A stretch of DNA of 64,000 nt from Glutinoglossum americanum (taxonomy: Eukaryota > Ascomycota > Geoglossomycetes > Geoglossales > Geoglossaceae): contig JAGHQL010000120.1 in NCBI GenBank assembly GCA_020080175.1, positions 1-64,000 of the forward strand, given 5' to 3'. The notes beneath the pieces are model-generated. The model was not told the DNA's origin, did not search any database, and worked only from the letters and a program-made list of their open reading frames with translations. The translations under genes were made by a program, and so were the position numbers. Shown piece after piece: positions 25,735 through 39,100 of the stretch. How positions within the stretch are numbered: the stretch's first letter is position 1; every line of letters begins with the position of its first letter.

Positions 25735-26617
25735 CGGCATTTCTCGAGCACGAGCCTTTTTTTTTTTACAAAAGATCTAAGGATTTTTTGAAGTTAGGTT
25801 TTTTTTTTAACATACGTTGGGTTTCTTCTCGGTTTCTCTTTTTTTTCACCTGGTTGCATGGGGCGTCGAAGGGAAGGGGGGCGAAGGTTCACATATCTAG
25901 GGCTGATGGGTCTTTTCATGGGGATGGGAGGGTAGTTTTTTTTCATTTGTTTTGTCTTTCCTCGAGGGAGCTTAGGGAAAGCACCCCTAGATATCTATCC
26001 CTATTTGTGGGACGATAGACGGATCGAGATTCATGTTATATACCATTCATCATCAAAGCCCATATTCCCCCCACGATCTCTGAAATTATATCTTATCCAT
26101 TATATATCTAAGAGACCTTATTTTTTTTAGTGTTTCCCCCCTCCAGCCCCACCACCTATTCTAGATGAGAAAAATCTCCCCCGATTCTTTCGGGTCCACC
26201 GAAAAAAAAATTTCTCGAAGGAATTAAGCCCGGGAAAAGGAAGAATAGACAAGGAGGGTGTGCGTGATGGGGAAGAATTTAAAAAAAAAAAAAAAAGGTC
26301 CCTTGTACTTTGAATGGAGAGAGAAAAAAAACGTTTTGTAAATGGGTAGCGTCCACCATCCCAGGAGGAAAGAGGAAAAAAAGCACTTAAATGGCGCCCG
26401 TTATGCAAAAAAAACAATCCTTGCCCCTCCCATTGAGCGCCAAAAAGTAAAAAGAGAGAAGAAAAAGGTGGTGTAAGAAGGTCGGAAGAGAGGGGATAAA
26501 AGGTTGGAAGGGAAAAAAAAGATTGGGTATGCAAGTCGCCAAGCCGCACGTACCAAAAAAAGAGAAAAAAAAGCTGCGAAAGCAAAAAGACATAAAGGAG
26601 GATTTATTAATTTTTTT
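25735..26617. other. Convergent intergenic region, homopolymer-rich
   Basis: Between the IRE1 and TBC-gene 3' ends. It is dense in A, T, G and C runs (for example the A-run at ~26280-26296). Open frames here are low complexity. No gene was recognised. Confidence 0.5.
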
Positions 26618-29029
26618 TTACAAATCCGGCGCCTTCCCTCTCTCCTGCTTCCCCGCCTCCCTCACCTTCAACATAAACTCATCCTCCCCGCCAACGTCCC
26701 AACGCCCGGCGGCGCCCCAGCCGAGGACCCTCAAGACGTCGTCGCGCTCGCCGTACAGGCTAGCCTCCAGCCTACCCAGCACGCCGACGGCGGTCCTGAC
26801 CAGGAACGCGTCGCCCTCGAACGCGTAGACGTCCCAGACGCGACTCGCAACGTCGAGGGGCAGGTGCAGGGTGAAGAGGGTGCGGAGCATGGGGTCGAGG
26901 TAGGAGGAGGGCGGGAGGGCGAGAGTCTTGGCCAGGTGCGTGCGGAGGTGGGGGAACTTGTAGGCGAGGGCGCGGTCGAGGAGGTTGTGGGCTCGGGAGA
27001 TGGCTGTGGGTTCTGAGGTGTAGAAGGCGAGGGGTAAAGGGCGGTTTAGGAGATTGGCGAGGGTGATGAAGGAGGAGGGGGGGGAGAGGTTGAGGATGAG
27101 GTGGGCGGCTATGAGCTAGAGGGTGGGTTAGCTTTTTTTTTATGATGTAGTTAGAGAGGGTGGAGGAGGGAGAGACGAACATGCGTGCCGTAGACGTAAC
27201 CGATGTCGCTTCTGTACATAGCATACGCCATGAGCACATCCACAAGCCCCTGATTCAACGGCCCTCCCTCCTGGAATATCCGTAACTCCGGATACGCCTC
27301 CTTGACGTCCCTCCGTATTGACCTGAACCATTCCACTTCCTTCCGCTCCTCTATCGAAGATGGGGATGATACATCGTCATTGGCGTGGCACTCCTCCCCG
27401 TTACTAGGGATAACCCCCTCCTTCTTCAGCTGTGTTTCGAGGTCCTTAGCCCGCTTTAGCGCTGCATGGTAGCTCGCCTCGGTGAGCTCGAGCTCATTGC
27501 CTATGGCCTTCTGCCAGACTGTGCCGCGACTTCGAGGAGCGACGCCTCGCCACCAGAGCTCGCGTGTGCGAGGCTCGCGGAGGACACGGTCCCAGTTGGG
27601 GAGGACGTGGTGGTCCCAGATACGAAGGATGGAAGTCTTGGTAATGTCGCGACACTCCTGTTCTTGGTGCAGTCGTTCTTGTCTTTTGCGCTCTGTAGCA
27701 TGGCTTGTCAGTGGGTCTGTACTAGTAAGGATAGGAGATTCTATCGCAGGGGGTCGAGCTACCAGTTTCTATCGATAACGCCATGATCTTCTGATACTCC
27801 TTCAAGTGTCTTTTCTCTTCCTTCTGGCTCTTCGGCGGCAACCAACTCGGCCTCGTCCGCGTTAGCACAGCCTCCTTCTCCTTGCTGATTGGAAGCGGAT
27901 CGATCATGACGTTCGACTTGCGTAGGGGAGGCAGTTCAACCGTCCTTGCCTTTACAGGTTTCCGCGGTTCTGGCGGTGCCACCACTCCGTTCTTTCCGCC
28001 ATTCTGCACTTTCGCTTCATGTGATCTGCCCTCTTCTATGGCAAAAGCGTGAAGAGCTTCAGTGAGGATTTTGGCCTCCTCACTCAATTCTTCCAGCGCG
28101 GCAGTCCACGACTTGGCACGTGTCTTGTGTACGCGACCGGGATCTGAGCCGTCCTTTGGGATTGCGCCTACGGAAACGCCGCGAGATGAGTTGGATTTTG
28201 AGGGCGATGGTGAATTTGACCTGTTCCCCGGTAGCGAATTCTGTATGGCTTCCGGTAGAGGCATAGGGGTATGGCCGTTCGCGATTGAAGGTGCTCTTCC
28301 GTCTGAGGACTCGGATGATGATGTTCCCGTCGAAATAGCGTCTCGTCCTGGGCGCGGGGACACTGGGACATTCCAGAAGACAGTCTCATCTGGCACATCT
28401 TCATCTGAGTCGTGATATTCCTCCTCCAGCTCCTGCACCGTCTTCCTACTTGGCTGCCATGACCCTCGCCGTGGCATGAGCGAGGGAGACGTTGAGCGAC
28501 GGATATGCTGGTGGATTCCATTTTGATTCGGTAGTGACGCAGGAGATATAGAATACGAGCTCGAGGCATCTGGTGACGGAGTTCGAGATCGCTGTTGCTT
28601 GCTCACCGAAGATATCCCTAGAGAAGGCGCCGATGGCGAAATAAAGCCCCTCCTCGCCCCATTCGGCAAGCTTAGATGATTTTCGATGATCGAGTGCACA
28701 TGGGTCTTGAGGCTCGGATACCGCGGTCTTTTCGAGTTGGTCAGCTCCCTCTGAGCGTTTGGATTCGGCGCGCTATGTCTCGCGCCCCCCGATAATGAAA
28801 TCGGGAGTCTTGGGGCCGGTCGTTTAGGCACACTGTATCTCTCCGTGCCTGTCGGCGGAGAAGGGCAATAGGACTCGTCGATCTCGCCCAATCCGATATC
28901 CTCAAAGTTCGAGATGTCGGTAAGGACGCCATCCTGCTCGAATTGGGAGAACGAGTGAAAGGACGACGACTTCGACGACTTGGAGCCGGTAAGGTCCGGT
29001 GGGGACCCGGGCGCCGTTGCGACCATCAT
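26618..29029 (-). CDS. TBC-domain (Rab-GAP-like) protein lacking catalytic fingers
   Basis: Exons 29029-27763, 27692-27181 and 27115-26618 give 758 residues. The N-terminal ~400 residues are Ser/Pro-rich and probably disordered. A basic helix then leads into the TBC domain (~465-720): LWWRGVAPRSRGTVWQKAIG, a central IRRDVKEAYPEL, and GYVYGTHLIAAHL. TBC domains normally stimulate GTP hydrolysis by Rab proteins using an Arg in IxxDxxR and a Gln in YxQG. Here these positions read Glu (IRRDVKE) and Tyr (YVYG). The fold is clear but catalysis by the standard mechanism is not expected. The first intron (70 bases) splits a Glu codon; the second has a weak GTTCGT donor. The gene is convergent with IRE1. 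Confidence 0.85.
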
Positions 29030-30079
29030 GATTCCCTTCTCATAGCCCGTCTATACAGGCCAGCGACTGGCAGTAAGAATCAAGTATCCGAGAGAGTGAT
29101 GATTTCGCCGCGGGTTGTAAACGAGAGCGGGAGAAGCAGCGGCGCTACGGAGCAGTGGAGCGAAAAAAACCCCTAACTGCCGCGAGTAGGTTGGGCGAAA
29201 ACTGCAACGAGCGGATGGCGGATCACTGAGCTTGCAGATGAAAAAGAAAGACCGATCAATCAAAGAGGGTAATACGATCGAAAAGCCCTGCCGCCGTCGC
29301 TGGAATATCTGGTCATGAAAGTTGGTGGAGGAGCGACCCAAACGGGGCTGAAATGAGGTCGCCCAAAGACGGGCGTCTCAGGGGTCTTGGCCCTCTAATG
29401 TCAATGCTTGTTTTAGCGATGACAAGAAACGGGGATGACGTGAGGATGGAGGCCGCCGAACAAGGAAATAAAAAACACCCGCGATGAGAATCTGCCCGGG
29501 ACCGGGGGGAGACGGAACAGAGGACAGGACGGCCGTCTATTGAGAAAATCTTAGAGAGTGTCCGCCCTGCAACGCTTTGCGGGTGTTGACCCCAGGTAGT
29601 TCATGGTCCGGGCACTTCAGATAAACAAACGGACACCGCGGCAAATGAAATTTCGTCGACCCGACGGCTTACGAAGGGACAGCAGCTTATCCTATGCTCG
29701 TACCCGTCAAGAGAATTCTGGGGATGTGCTTCCCAATTTAACGTCTGGGGGTTTCTGAGGGTTCTCGCCGCGGACAAGGTACAAATCAGGTACTTAGTTG
29801 CACCGGCAATGATGTTTCAGACACATCATCATCAAGGCATAATGGGCATGGCAGGCGTGCACATACATTATCCGTACATGAAGAAAAACGTGCATGTGGC
29901 AGCGCGCACTAGCATCTACGCAGCAATCTTCATCGGTCGCTCAATCAGGGCGACACACCCACCCTACTTCGGACAATCAACAAGCCAACCCACCAACCAG
30001 CGCGCGCGATGCGCGATCCACACTCTCCAATCGATAGGCCCGGTTTCGCATTCCAAGCTGCAACGAATCCCAGCAACTT
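29030..30079. other. Intergenic region upstream of the TBC gene
   Basis: About 1 kb between the start of the TBC gene and the stop codon of TERT, both on the - strand. It should contain the TBC promoter and the TERT 3' end. No other gene was recognised. Confidence 0.5.
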
Positions 30080-33000
30080 TCAATACCTAAAGTCTCGGAA
30101 TGCCTTTGATCCCCTTCGGACGACTCGATGTAATGTTCTCATCGGCTGCCACCGAAGAGGCATATCAGCAGCGAGCGTCTCATCCAGCCACGCCAGAACT
30201 TCGCGATACTTGCTCTGTTTGCGAGCCAACACATCACGGAAAGCTATCGACGCCAACCTGCAAAGTGGCGAAATGATTAGCTAGCTTCAACCCGAAATCG
30301 GCATCGAACGAATGAAGCACGCGGGAAATGAAAACCGACGATCACGCTTATCCCACCTCTAGTTGAGGCAAGGGCTCGCGGACATGAGTATCGTTCAATA
30401 GCGCATCGCGGAACGAGGCCCGCCTTGCCAGGCGAGATTCTGCTTACCATTTGACCTGCGCTTTCGTGACGGCGCATTTGTAGCTAGTAAATTTCTCGTT
30501 TTTGTTTTTGCTCTTGAGAAGCACAAATGCGAGCTCTACTAGGTCTTCAATGGTCCCTTTAACTCATATATATTAGTATCTTTTTCGCCAAACACTCCGG
30601 CGCAACGCAGGGTCTCCGCTGCTCGGGGATCGTAGGGTTTTCTAGCATGCGAAGTCAAGGAAAAAGACTTACTAATTAATATCGCCGACCGAGGCTGCTT
30701 ATTGGAAGGAAGTGATTTAGTGTAGGAATGAAACTTCATAGCAGACTCGATAAAGTTCTGATATACGTTGGTGAGTACTGTAGGGATTGAATTGAAATTC
30801 GTATCGAGGAACATGGCATGCGTTTGAATTTTGAAGGCACTGAATGAATAAACATCAGCGTTTTGGTAGTATGGAGAAAGCGGCACGCAGCATGCCCCAA
30901 GCCGCTAGAGAAGAAAAAAAAGAAAGAGAGTTGGTCGTACTTGAGAGATTTCCGGTGAAAAGTTCTTCCGGGGAGTTTTGAATATTCGACGGTGAGGGAG
31001 TCGGCAACGACTGCTACAGCGTTAGCTTTAACCCCAGGATCGACAGGCATGACGTCGTACCACCATCCTTTGCCCTGCGTCTCTCCTTGCAGATGTCCAA
31101 GGTCCTAGTATCCACCAGGGTAGCGCAATATGGGAACTGGGTGGTGCCCACCAACCGTGGTACCTTTTTGTCGTTCACCACAACTTCAAAATTGACCAAA
31201 CTCTTAGCAGGGTTGACGGAAACTCCGTACTCGGGCCTACCGTCATGCATAACCTGTAAGAACTGCTTTGCGTGGTCTCGATTAAGAGTGATTAGCAGAA
31301 AATCGTCGATTAGTCTTAGCAAGATGCTGTCCTCGGCACCGAGAAAACCAAGGACCTTCTGCTCCAGGTCCCCGTAGAAAAAGTTGCACAAAAGGCTGGA
31401 CAGGACGGAGCCTTGTGGGATCCCAGCCTTCTGCCGGTAGAACTTTTTGCCAATTTTGACCAGGTTACGCTGGACATGCTCTCCCAAGAGGTCCAGGAGA
31501 GTATCCCTATCTTGGAATGTCCGAACCACTTGATCCACGAAAATTGTATTCTTCTTCCCGCGCGCGAGGTCTTCCTCGACCGCCTGACCGAAGGCTGAAT
31601 AGTCATCGGACGCCCTTGCCGTGGCTTTGAACTGCCGTGAGGGCTTTCCAGGCTTTACCTCGTGAGCGCTATATCCGTGGCCATCAGGAGGCCTAATTTC
31701 TACATGACGTTCGATCCGGTATTCCTGCTGGGTTACCAGACGTTCCACGAGTTGGACCAATTGACGTTGGGGGATAGTGTCGAAGCAAGATTGCACATCT
31801 ACTTTGGCGAAATAAAGCCTGTGGTCCGCCAAGCCACGCTGTTCCAACTTTGCCTTGTAGGACTTCAGTTTAAGGTACATATCCCCGACCGAAAAGAGGG
31901 CGGACCCGAGTTTGCTGGGTTGCGTTTTCTAGGAAGCTTGATTTAGTGAAAAACAGACAGCCGTTTAAATAAGAGTTCGGCACCTTTTCATAGCCCAGCA
32001 CGTTAAATACCGGGGTCATGACCGAGTTGATACTCCTTCCAAGTAAAACCCTCCCGTTATGTTTCTTCATTACTCTCCTCCTTAGATTGACGATTGGTCG
32101 CACTCCGACTTCTTTGGGCAAGATTCTCACTTGACTAAATCCTAGAGATCGCTTATCCAACAGCCTTTTTGCTGTTGCAGTTTTGACCTCTTCAAACATC
32201 GACAGCTTCAGGGTTGTCAGAGCTGGCTCGGATAATGACCGCCAGACATTATGGCGAAAGAAGAGGAGCCGGTTTCGGTGGACATTAGTCTCTGTAACAT
32301 GAAAATTACTGCGAATAAGCGGGATGAGGAGCGAGTCGAAGACATAATATACAAATTCAGAGAATATGCTCAAGCGCTTGTTTTGGTCAGAGAGAGATAT
32401 CTTCGCCGTAGGCCTGAGATTTGGTGGTGTAAGCCATGGAATGCCGATGATCTGTCGGCGTTAGAGACAAATGATAAGTAGTGGTGTTGTGTGGCTGATA
32501 AGTATACCTTCAGGCCTTGAAGTACCTCGTGTAAGGTCAAACTTTCAAATCTACGCAAACGTATGAACCGGTCCACATTTCGCATCATGATATTCTTGTT
32601 CCATTCTCCGATTTCTCCAGTTCCCCAGAATTCTTCTGGTATAATGGTGCAAAGTACCGCTCGGCAAAATGCTGATACCCTCGCAGGAGGCGTGGCAAAG
32701 TCTGCAAAGGATTGTTTTTGCGGGTATAGTTCATTATTCCCTGCGTTAGTCTCCTCATTGTCCGGGGACGGTATAGTCCGACCAGATCTGTTGGTAAGAT
32801 TCTGGGTATCCAACATAGTTGATCCATCGCTACTGGGGATTTTGGGTTGGCTTTTCGCTTCCTTCGGCGCAAGCGGTGCATCTAGATCCTTAGCCCCCCA
32901 GGAGTCAGTATCAAACTCCCTTGTAGGAACGCGGGCAATGGCGGTATGAACCTACGCAATAATGTCTTAGGACCTCGGCGTACGAGCACCGTCCGTGCAG

Positions 33001-34561
33001 CTTCTGGAATCTGCTAACTAGCTCGACCAACCTCCCACGGAGTCTTTTAGGGACCCGTACTTTTGACACTCGCCCTTTGATCACTGAGCCTCCGTTTTTT
33101 AAAGATCGGGCATATTCAGAGCTCGTAATCTCCTGTTCTCGCATTGTATAGTCCTTAAAAGGCTGCACAGTTTCTCTACTGTTGGTAGTTGAATCAAATA
33201 CATTGTGAAGTCCAAACACGCGTGGAAAAATATATTTCATTATGTGGACAGTATGTTCGGGATTCCCAGGGTCTGAGTATCGGTTCAAGACGTCTGTTTT
33301 CTGTTAGCTTTAGAAGCCAGAAAAGAAGGCCAGAAACTAACGAATATGTCTAAGTCCAAAGTGGGCCTCTCCCTTGGAGTTGAGAGCAGCCCGGGCATAG
33401 AGCATACGATTGCGGACAAACGTGATATTCCCAGGCGTATGCAGACCAAAAGCATTTGGTTTAGGTGAAGACTTTTCGGGCACGGCCTTATTGCCTAACA
33501 GTTCCGTGGGGCCACCAGTCTTCGAGTGAGATGCCTCCAAGGGCTTTTGCCCTGCTTGCAAGTCGATAAGAGGTATCCCTTAAAGATATAGTGAGTATGT
33601 GAAGCAATTTGTGAGATTCTCCCTACAATATTGAATCCACATACCGCTCAGCTGATAGTAGTTTCCTTGTCCAGTATTAACGGCAATGAATATCCCACAG
33701 TCGAGTACCAAGTCGATCATTGCGCACTCGCCCCCTCTGCCCAATAGCCGTAGTAGGCTAGCCCAGAGAGGACTTTTGAGCGTGTCAACGTGAACATTAG
33801 GAAAATGGGATACCAGGCCCGGGATTCCGGCACCAGTGGCATGGTCTTGGTTGGCTAGCCGCGCTGCTGACGACCGTTGATACCCTTGACAAATGATATG
33901 CGGGGGCCTGTTGGCATGTCTGTATATCCCGTTAAAAAGGAGATATATCACGAAGTCGATGACCTTGCATCGCGTAAGCGATTTTGTTCGGAATACCGAA
34001 ACAGTTTCGTTTCGGGGCGGTTCTTGGGGTCTAGCAAGAGCGGTGCTAGGCTAAATAGATAGTGGTTACGAGATAAAGGGAAACGCGCCCACCAACCTCG
34101 GATTGAGAATGAGCACCCCCCTCAGTGTGATCTGCCGACGCTGAGTGATGCTGAGAGTATGTCTCCAGCTCCTTCAGGCGATTAGTACTATCGCTCCTCG
34201 CGTGAATTGGTACTCCAACGAGGGTTGAGTCCAGAAGCGTTGCGAGTGCCTTTCCAGTAATATCACGCCCCTCCTCATCCGCATCCGCACCTTCCTTCCC
34301 GATTGCTGGGCCATACGTTACTATTCCCAGGGATGCAATCCTCCGCTGCCTTGTCTTCGAGGAAGATGGAAGTCTCGATATAAGGTAATCGCGCAAGGTG
34401 GCCACGCGAGGGTAATAGAGGGAGAGCAGAGGATGTGAGATCGTGGCACTGCTCTCACACCCCAGGCGACGACGTCCCGGCGAATGATTTGTTTTTGCTT
34501 TCTTCCGAGGCTCATCTTTTATCGATTTCTTAGAGCGGGTTCTCTTTCGCTTGCCTGTCAT
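30080..34561 (-). CDS. TERT: Telomerase reverse transcriptase
   Basis: Catalytic subunit of telomerase, copying telomere repeats from its RNA template in the nucleus. Eleven exons are proposed: 34561-34097, 34050-33645, 33578-33342, 33293-32956, 32888-32508, 32451-31984, 31928-31061, 31013-30941, 30839-30673, 30538-30448 and 30257-30080, giving 1223 residues. The N-terminal HPLLSLYYPRVATLRDYL suits the TEN region. The RNA-binding domain has the T motif (FCRAVL...IPEEFWG, MRNVDRFIRLRRFESLTLHEVL). Motifs 1/2 read GFSQVRILPKEVGVRPIVNL. Motif A has the catalytic Asp near 809 in FAKVDVQSCFD, an IFD-like insert follows, motif B' is GIPQGSVLSSL, and motif C has both Asp near 973-974 in RLIDDFLLIT. 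The primer grip is FPYCATLVDT. The C-terminal extension includes AFKIQTHAMFLD. Boundaries of introns 4 and 7 have close alternatives. Most introns are 46-67 bases. All catalytic residues are intact. Confidence 0.95.
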
Positions 34562-36185
34562 CTTGAATTGATCAATGGTGGTCGGATGCTGTCAACCATC
34601 GACGCGTCTGTCTCGACCGGCTGCATGTGGAGAGACGTCGTATAGAACTACAGCGACGAAACGCAAGGGGCAGACAGACGTCACGGAACAAGCCAAATTG
34701 CTATACTTTATTCTAACGAGTCGATGTGGTGTTGAGGCTGCATGCGAGATGTATATTTAGCCCAGATGCCAGAGGCCAACGCGGGTTTATCTGTCTCCCT
34801 CGACGCGATGGGACTCTCTGCATAATTTATTTAGTGGCGTAGCACAGGTGTCCCCAGCCTTTTCCCTAGCAACGCGCCGTGTGATGTTCCCATATCTTTG
34901 CATTTGAAGATAAAAACCGTATCCTTCTATCCGCAACGGTATGGATGCTTTAAGATCAGACCTTGATGGCTTCTATTCTTTCTTCGGAAGTAATGATACT
35001 AACTATCCAACGTATGCTCGATAACATGCGAACCTGTGAAAGCCTGCAGCCTACAAAGTACAGCCTACAGCCTACGGATTACATAACACCTCACGGATTG
35101 GTAGGATCGTCGATATCATCCCGTTCACGTACTATGTGCTGCTCGTGTCCTGCCTATTCCATCATCCCAGCACCCGAAGTTCTACAAGACATATTAACCA
35201 GCGTTCTGGAAATTGCGCAGCTCCATCGAAACTCTGCGCCGTATGGAGTGCACAGAATCCCACTGGCCACCCTCGCTTTCGCCTTAACCAACAGGTTATC
35301 CCTGCCCTGGCCTGGGCGTCCCTACAATCCTTACATTCTCCCCGGCCTTAGCAAGAGAGGTCTCATCTGCCGCTCGCGTCGACCAATCGCACACCGACGC
35401 GAATTTTCGGAGCAAACACAGACGTTGGACGTTGGAAACTCCATCTAGAATTACGAGCGCCGCCTGCCAGCCACTCTTGCACACTTCGCTCGGACTGCGG
35501 CGCCAATCTATTTGCTCCGTATCCACGCGCCGTTCGTCTTGAGCCTCGTTCAAACCCCGTTCGCTCGCTCGCTCGAAGCCCCAGTTTCGTTTTTGGGCCT
35601 TTTGGCCTCTCAAGTCTTGGATTGAGGCTTTGATAAATATAGCCTTCGACTCGATTTTTTCCGAACTCGATCCCTGGAACTTACCCTTGTCCCTTGTCCC
35701 TTCTCCCGCCCTCTCGTCTTGTACAATATTTGCGTGAGTCTCGGCGCCGACCGCACATTGGTCCCCGGCGTCCTCAGCGTCCCCAGCATTGTCCCCCACT
35801 GCACCGTATCCAGCACCCCTCGCCGTCTCTCATCGGTAGTGTGGCCCTCCGTTCTTTTGGGCTTGTCTAACGAAACCGCATCCCCCCAAGTACAAGGTCT
35901 CTGACCAGGGCTGCACAACGTAAACCAAGGACGAATTACATACCTCCAAAATAGTTATTCTGCGACAAGGGAACGAGCCTTGATTCGTCGAAGCGTTGGG
36001 TTTTCTCGCTTTTCTTGGGTCACCAAGTTTATTGCTCCCTCGCGAATCGCGTTCTAGGCCAACTACCTTTCGTCCCTCCATCTCTGAGGTGTCTCTCTGC
36101 AACGCACTCACTGTTGGGTCGGACAACTCATCATCTCCCCACGCTTCCTGGTCCTAAACCTGATACCTCATGTGCCTCAGTCAGG
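34562..36185. other. Divergent promoter region (TERT / RhoGEF)
   Basis: A 1.6-kb gap between opposite start codons. The RhoGEF side (~35450-36185) is C/T-rich, like a long leader. No other gene could be supported. Confidence 0.5.
34602..34607. promoter_or_regulatory. ACGCGT (MCB-like) hexamer upstream of TERT
   Basis: The palindrome ACGCGT lies about 40 bases before the TERT start codon. In yeasts this is the core of the MluI cell-cycle box bound by MBF in late G1. A single copy is weak evidence and could be chance. Confidence 0.25.
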
Positions 36186-39100
36186 ATGCCGTCAGGCGAT
36201 TCAGACCACAACTACTACACTTTACACCACCACCGTCCTCACTCTCAACAGGCCGATTATCGACATCCTCCCCGTCGCTCTGTTGACAGCGACGAAGGCA
36301 ATCGATATCGGCCGCCTCCAACCTCGTTCGGGAATCCTCATCCTACGTCAACTTATTCGACTTCGCGATCTGCTCAAGAGTCATCACCTAAGCTACCTAC
36401 GATAACGACAAGCTTCGAGAACTTTGCCTCGAATGCACGTCTCAACGGAGTCGCGAACGGAGCACTTGCCGAGGACGACTCGCCAGACCCACACGAGTTC
36501 TACCGACAATTCCAAGATCCGTTTAGAAGAGCCGCTCCGGGGTTCCTTGATCAGCCCGATATTATCGTCGAGAGATTAGACGACGGGATGGCGAGGCCTG
36601 CTTACCAGCAGAAGTCCTCCACCTCGACTGCGCGTTTCAATGGAAGTGCCTCAAAGCATGCGCCCATAACCTCGCGAGATGGAGCTCGGCCATCTTACCG
36701 TTCGGCGTCAGTTTCTTCGGACGCTACTTCACCTTTAAATGCGACTCGATCCAATCCTAATCTGTCTAGCGTTTCTAGGTCTCAGCAATCTTCCTTGAAG
36801 GAGCTAGTCAATCGCTTCAACCAAAATACGAATGATAACCCGCCGATTCTTGCCCAGAGGGCAACCTCGGGGGGGGTAAGATCAGGTGTTTCTACGACGG
36901 CCGGATCCAGTCACTCAGGGTCGCGCAAACCTCCTGGCTGGAAGCCTGCTGGTAAAAGTGGCTCTAGCGGATCTACGAGAGAGCTAGGATACAACAGCCA
37001 ACAACCCCATAAGGCGCCAAGGGCTACACAACGAAGCAAATATACTCGTGAAGATACCGCCTCCACTGTACCCGCCCCACGATCTCCAAAGGGCGAGCGG
37101 TCGAAACCTCCGCCACTAAGTCCTATCGTTCACCACGCGTCTCGTTCAATGACTCACCTCCCTCAAGTGGAGGACAAGACGACAAGACGACCACTATTTG
37201 GGGAAATACTGACGGTTGTATCAGGTTCCGATGATCTTGGTTATGGTATTCCTGGATACCAACGGAGGGGCTCAGAAGGGAATGCGCCCAGCCCAGACCC
37301 GGCAATTCACAAGCGGAGCCGATCCGACGTTGAAATATCCCCTTCCTCTCCCACGGCCTGGTATCTCGGCCTTACGCCTTCTCTAGAGGGTATCAACGTA
37401 AACAAGAGAGAATCTCCGCGTGCAGGACACGGACACCGGCGGGCGAGGAGCGACGCAGCAGGCAATCCTTCTAACCTTCCGTCGACCGCTAGTGGGCTTG
37501 GGGTTCACATGAAGACAGTATCGCCTTCACCTGAGGCGAGCCCCACAACCAGTTCAAATGGAACCGCGACCCGAACTCAGTATTCTCGAATACCGCTCAG
37601 CACCAGACGTTTAAGCGATCCACCGGATCCTGGAACCTCACCCCCTGCGACAAGGGCAGATTCTAGGACAGGAGGTCGCGTAACCACACCCCCAAAGGGA
37701 CAGAGTGCGATACCGAAACCATATCGGCGATCGCTTAGTCCAAGCGGGAACCCTCCGCCTGTGTCACCGAGGGGGACCTCGAGACAACAGACTATAAATG
37801 CTGGTCTACCTAGTCCAAGTCTTAAGGCATATATCACTGCGCCTATCCCGAAGGTGTCTCCTCCTCTGAGAAGTTCCAGACCAAGACAACCAATATCATC
37901 TGCAAATACAGCTTCCAGAGGTAAGGGTGTGGATCGATACGGTGTAACAAACAAGGTGGGGCCTTCCAGTAGGGATAACCGACCACCGAACGACGCAAGA
38001 TCCAGAACGAAGAAGATCCCAGAGCTCGGTGGCGTGGATTTTGCTGCTCGCCGAGAGAGAATCCAAAGGGCGTTTACAAAGAGTTTGAGGGAGAGCCAGA
38101 AAAGGGATGAAGATGAGGCTGCTAAAACGCGCCTGGCTAGGGAAAAAGAGGAGAAATTGCAGAGGGAGAAGGATACGGAGAATGAAGGAGTACAAGATAC
38201 GGAGAGGAGTACAGTAAGAGGAGGTGAAGAGATACAGGACCGTGACCGGGAAGTGGAAGGAGGGATGCACACCGACATTAGGAAGGAGGATGATAATGGT
38301 CAAGGGCAAGAGCAAGCGAAGGAACTAGAGGTGCAGAGTGAAGCGGGGGAGGGAACAGATGCAGACGCGAGATGCAAACCCGTGGAGGAAACAGGATCCC
38401 AGACCTCACACGGCTTGAGACCAGAACAGGAGAAAATCTACGATGAAGAGCAGAGGTTATCGCTTGATACAAACGCGTTACCATTGCCCTCCCAAAATGG
38501 CAAAGCGAATCAGGAGAAAGGAATTCAGGAGGACGACTCTCCAACGTTGAGTACACCGGTTGACGATAGGAGAATGCGAGCACCGAGTCCTCAAGGCCGA
38601 ACGCCAATTTCTGCAGTTTCTGTACTCACAGCCGCAAGTTCCAGTCTCCTTACCCCCATCGAGAACTCGCCTCAACAGGAACAAGCGCAAGCCAGCCAAC
38701 TAGCTAATTTGGGCGCTCCACGGCAACGGACTGTACTCAGCCAGGTCATGCAAATGAGATATGCTAGCCCTTCAAGGACCGAGACTGAGATAGCAGATGA
38801 CAATGCTTCTGAGAATGGGTCTATCCAGATCATGCTCAGAGAAACCCCAATCGTTAACAACACAGAATTCCGGGATCCATCCAGTTTTGCGTGGAACTTA
38901 GATTCAAGGAGAACCAGCACCCGGTGGAGTAGGGATTCGCTAGACTCGGTATCCCACGACGAAGAAACTCTGGAAAAGGGTCGGGAGCACTTCATGGAGC
39001 CTATTGGAGATCCTTTGCAGAATGCACAAGCTGAAGTTACGAGCCCATCCATCCCGCAAATAATTACCGATCAAAGTAGTATCCAGGATTGGAGTCCAAT

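Noticed and set aside
26772-27245. 157-codon frame overlapping the TBC gene
   Set aside because: Pro/His/Arg-rich alternate-frame reading of TBC exon 3 and its intron.
30080-34561. Reverse-transcriptase motifs as a retroelement
   Set aside because: The T motif, RNA-binding domain, IFD insert and C-terminal extension identify the host TERT gene; there is no integrase, endonuclease or LTR.
37577-38278. 233-codon - strand frame opposite the RhoGEF
   Set aside because: Shadow of the Ser/Arg-rich coding strand; no domain or promoter evidence.
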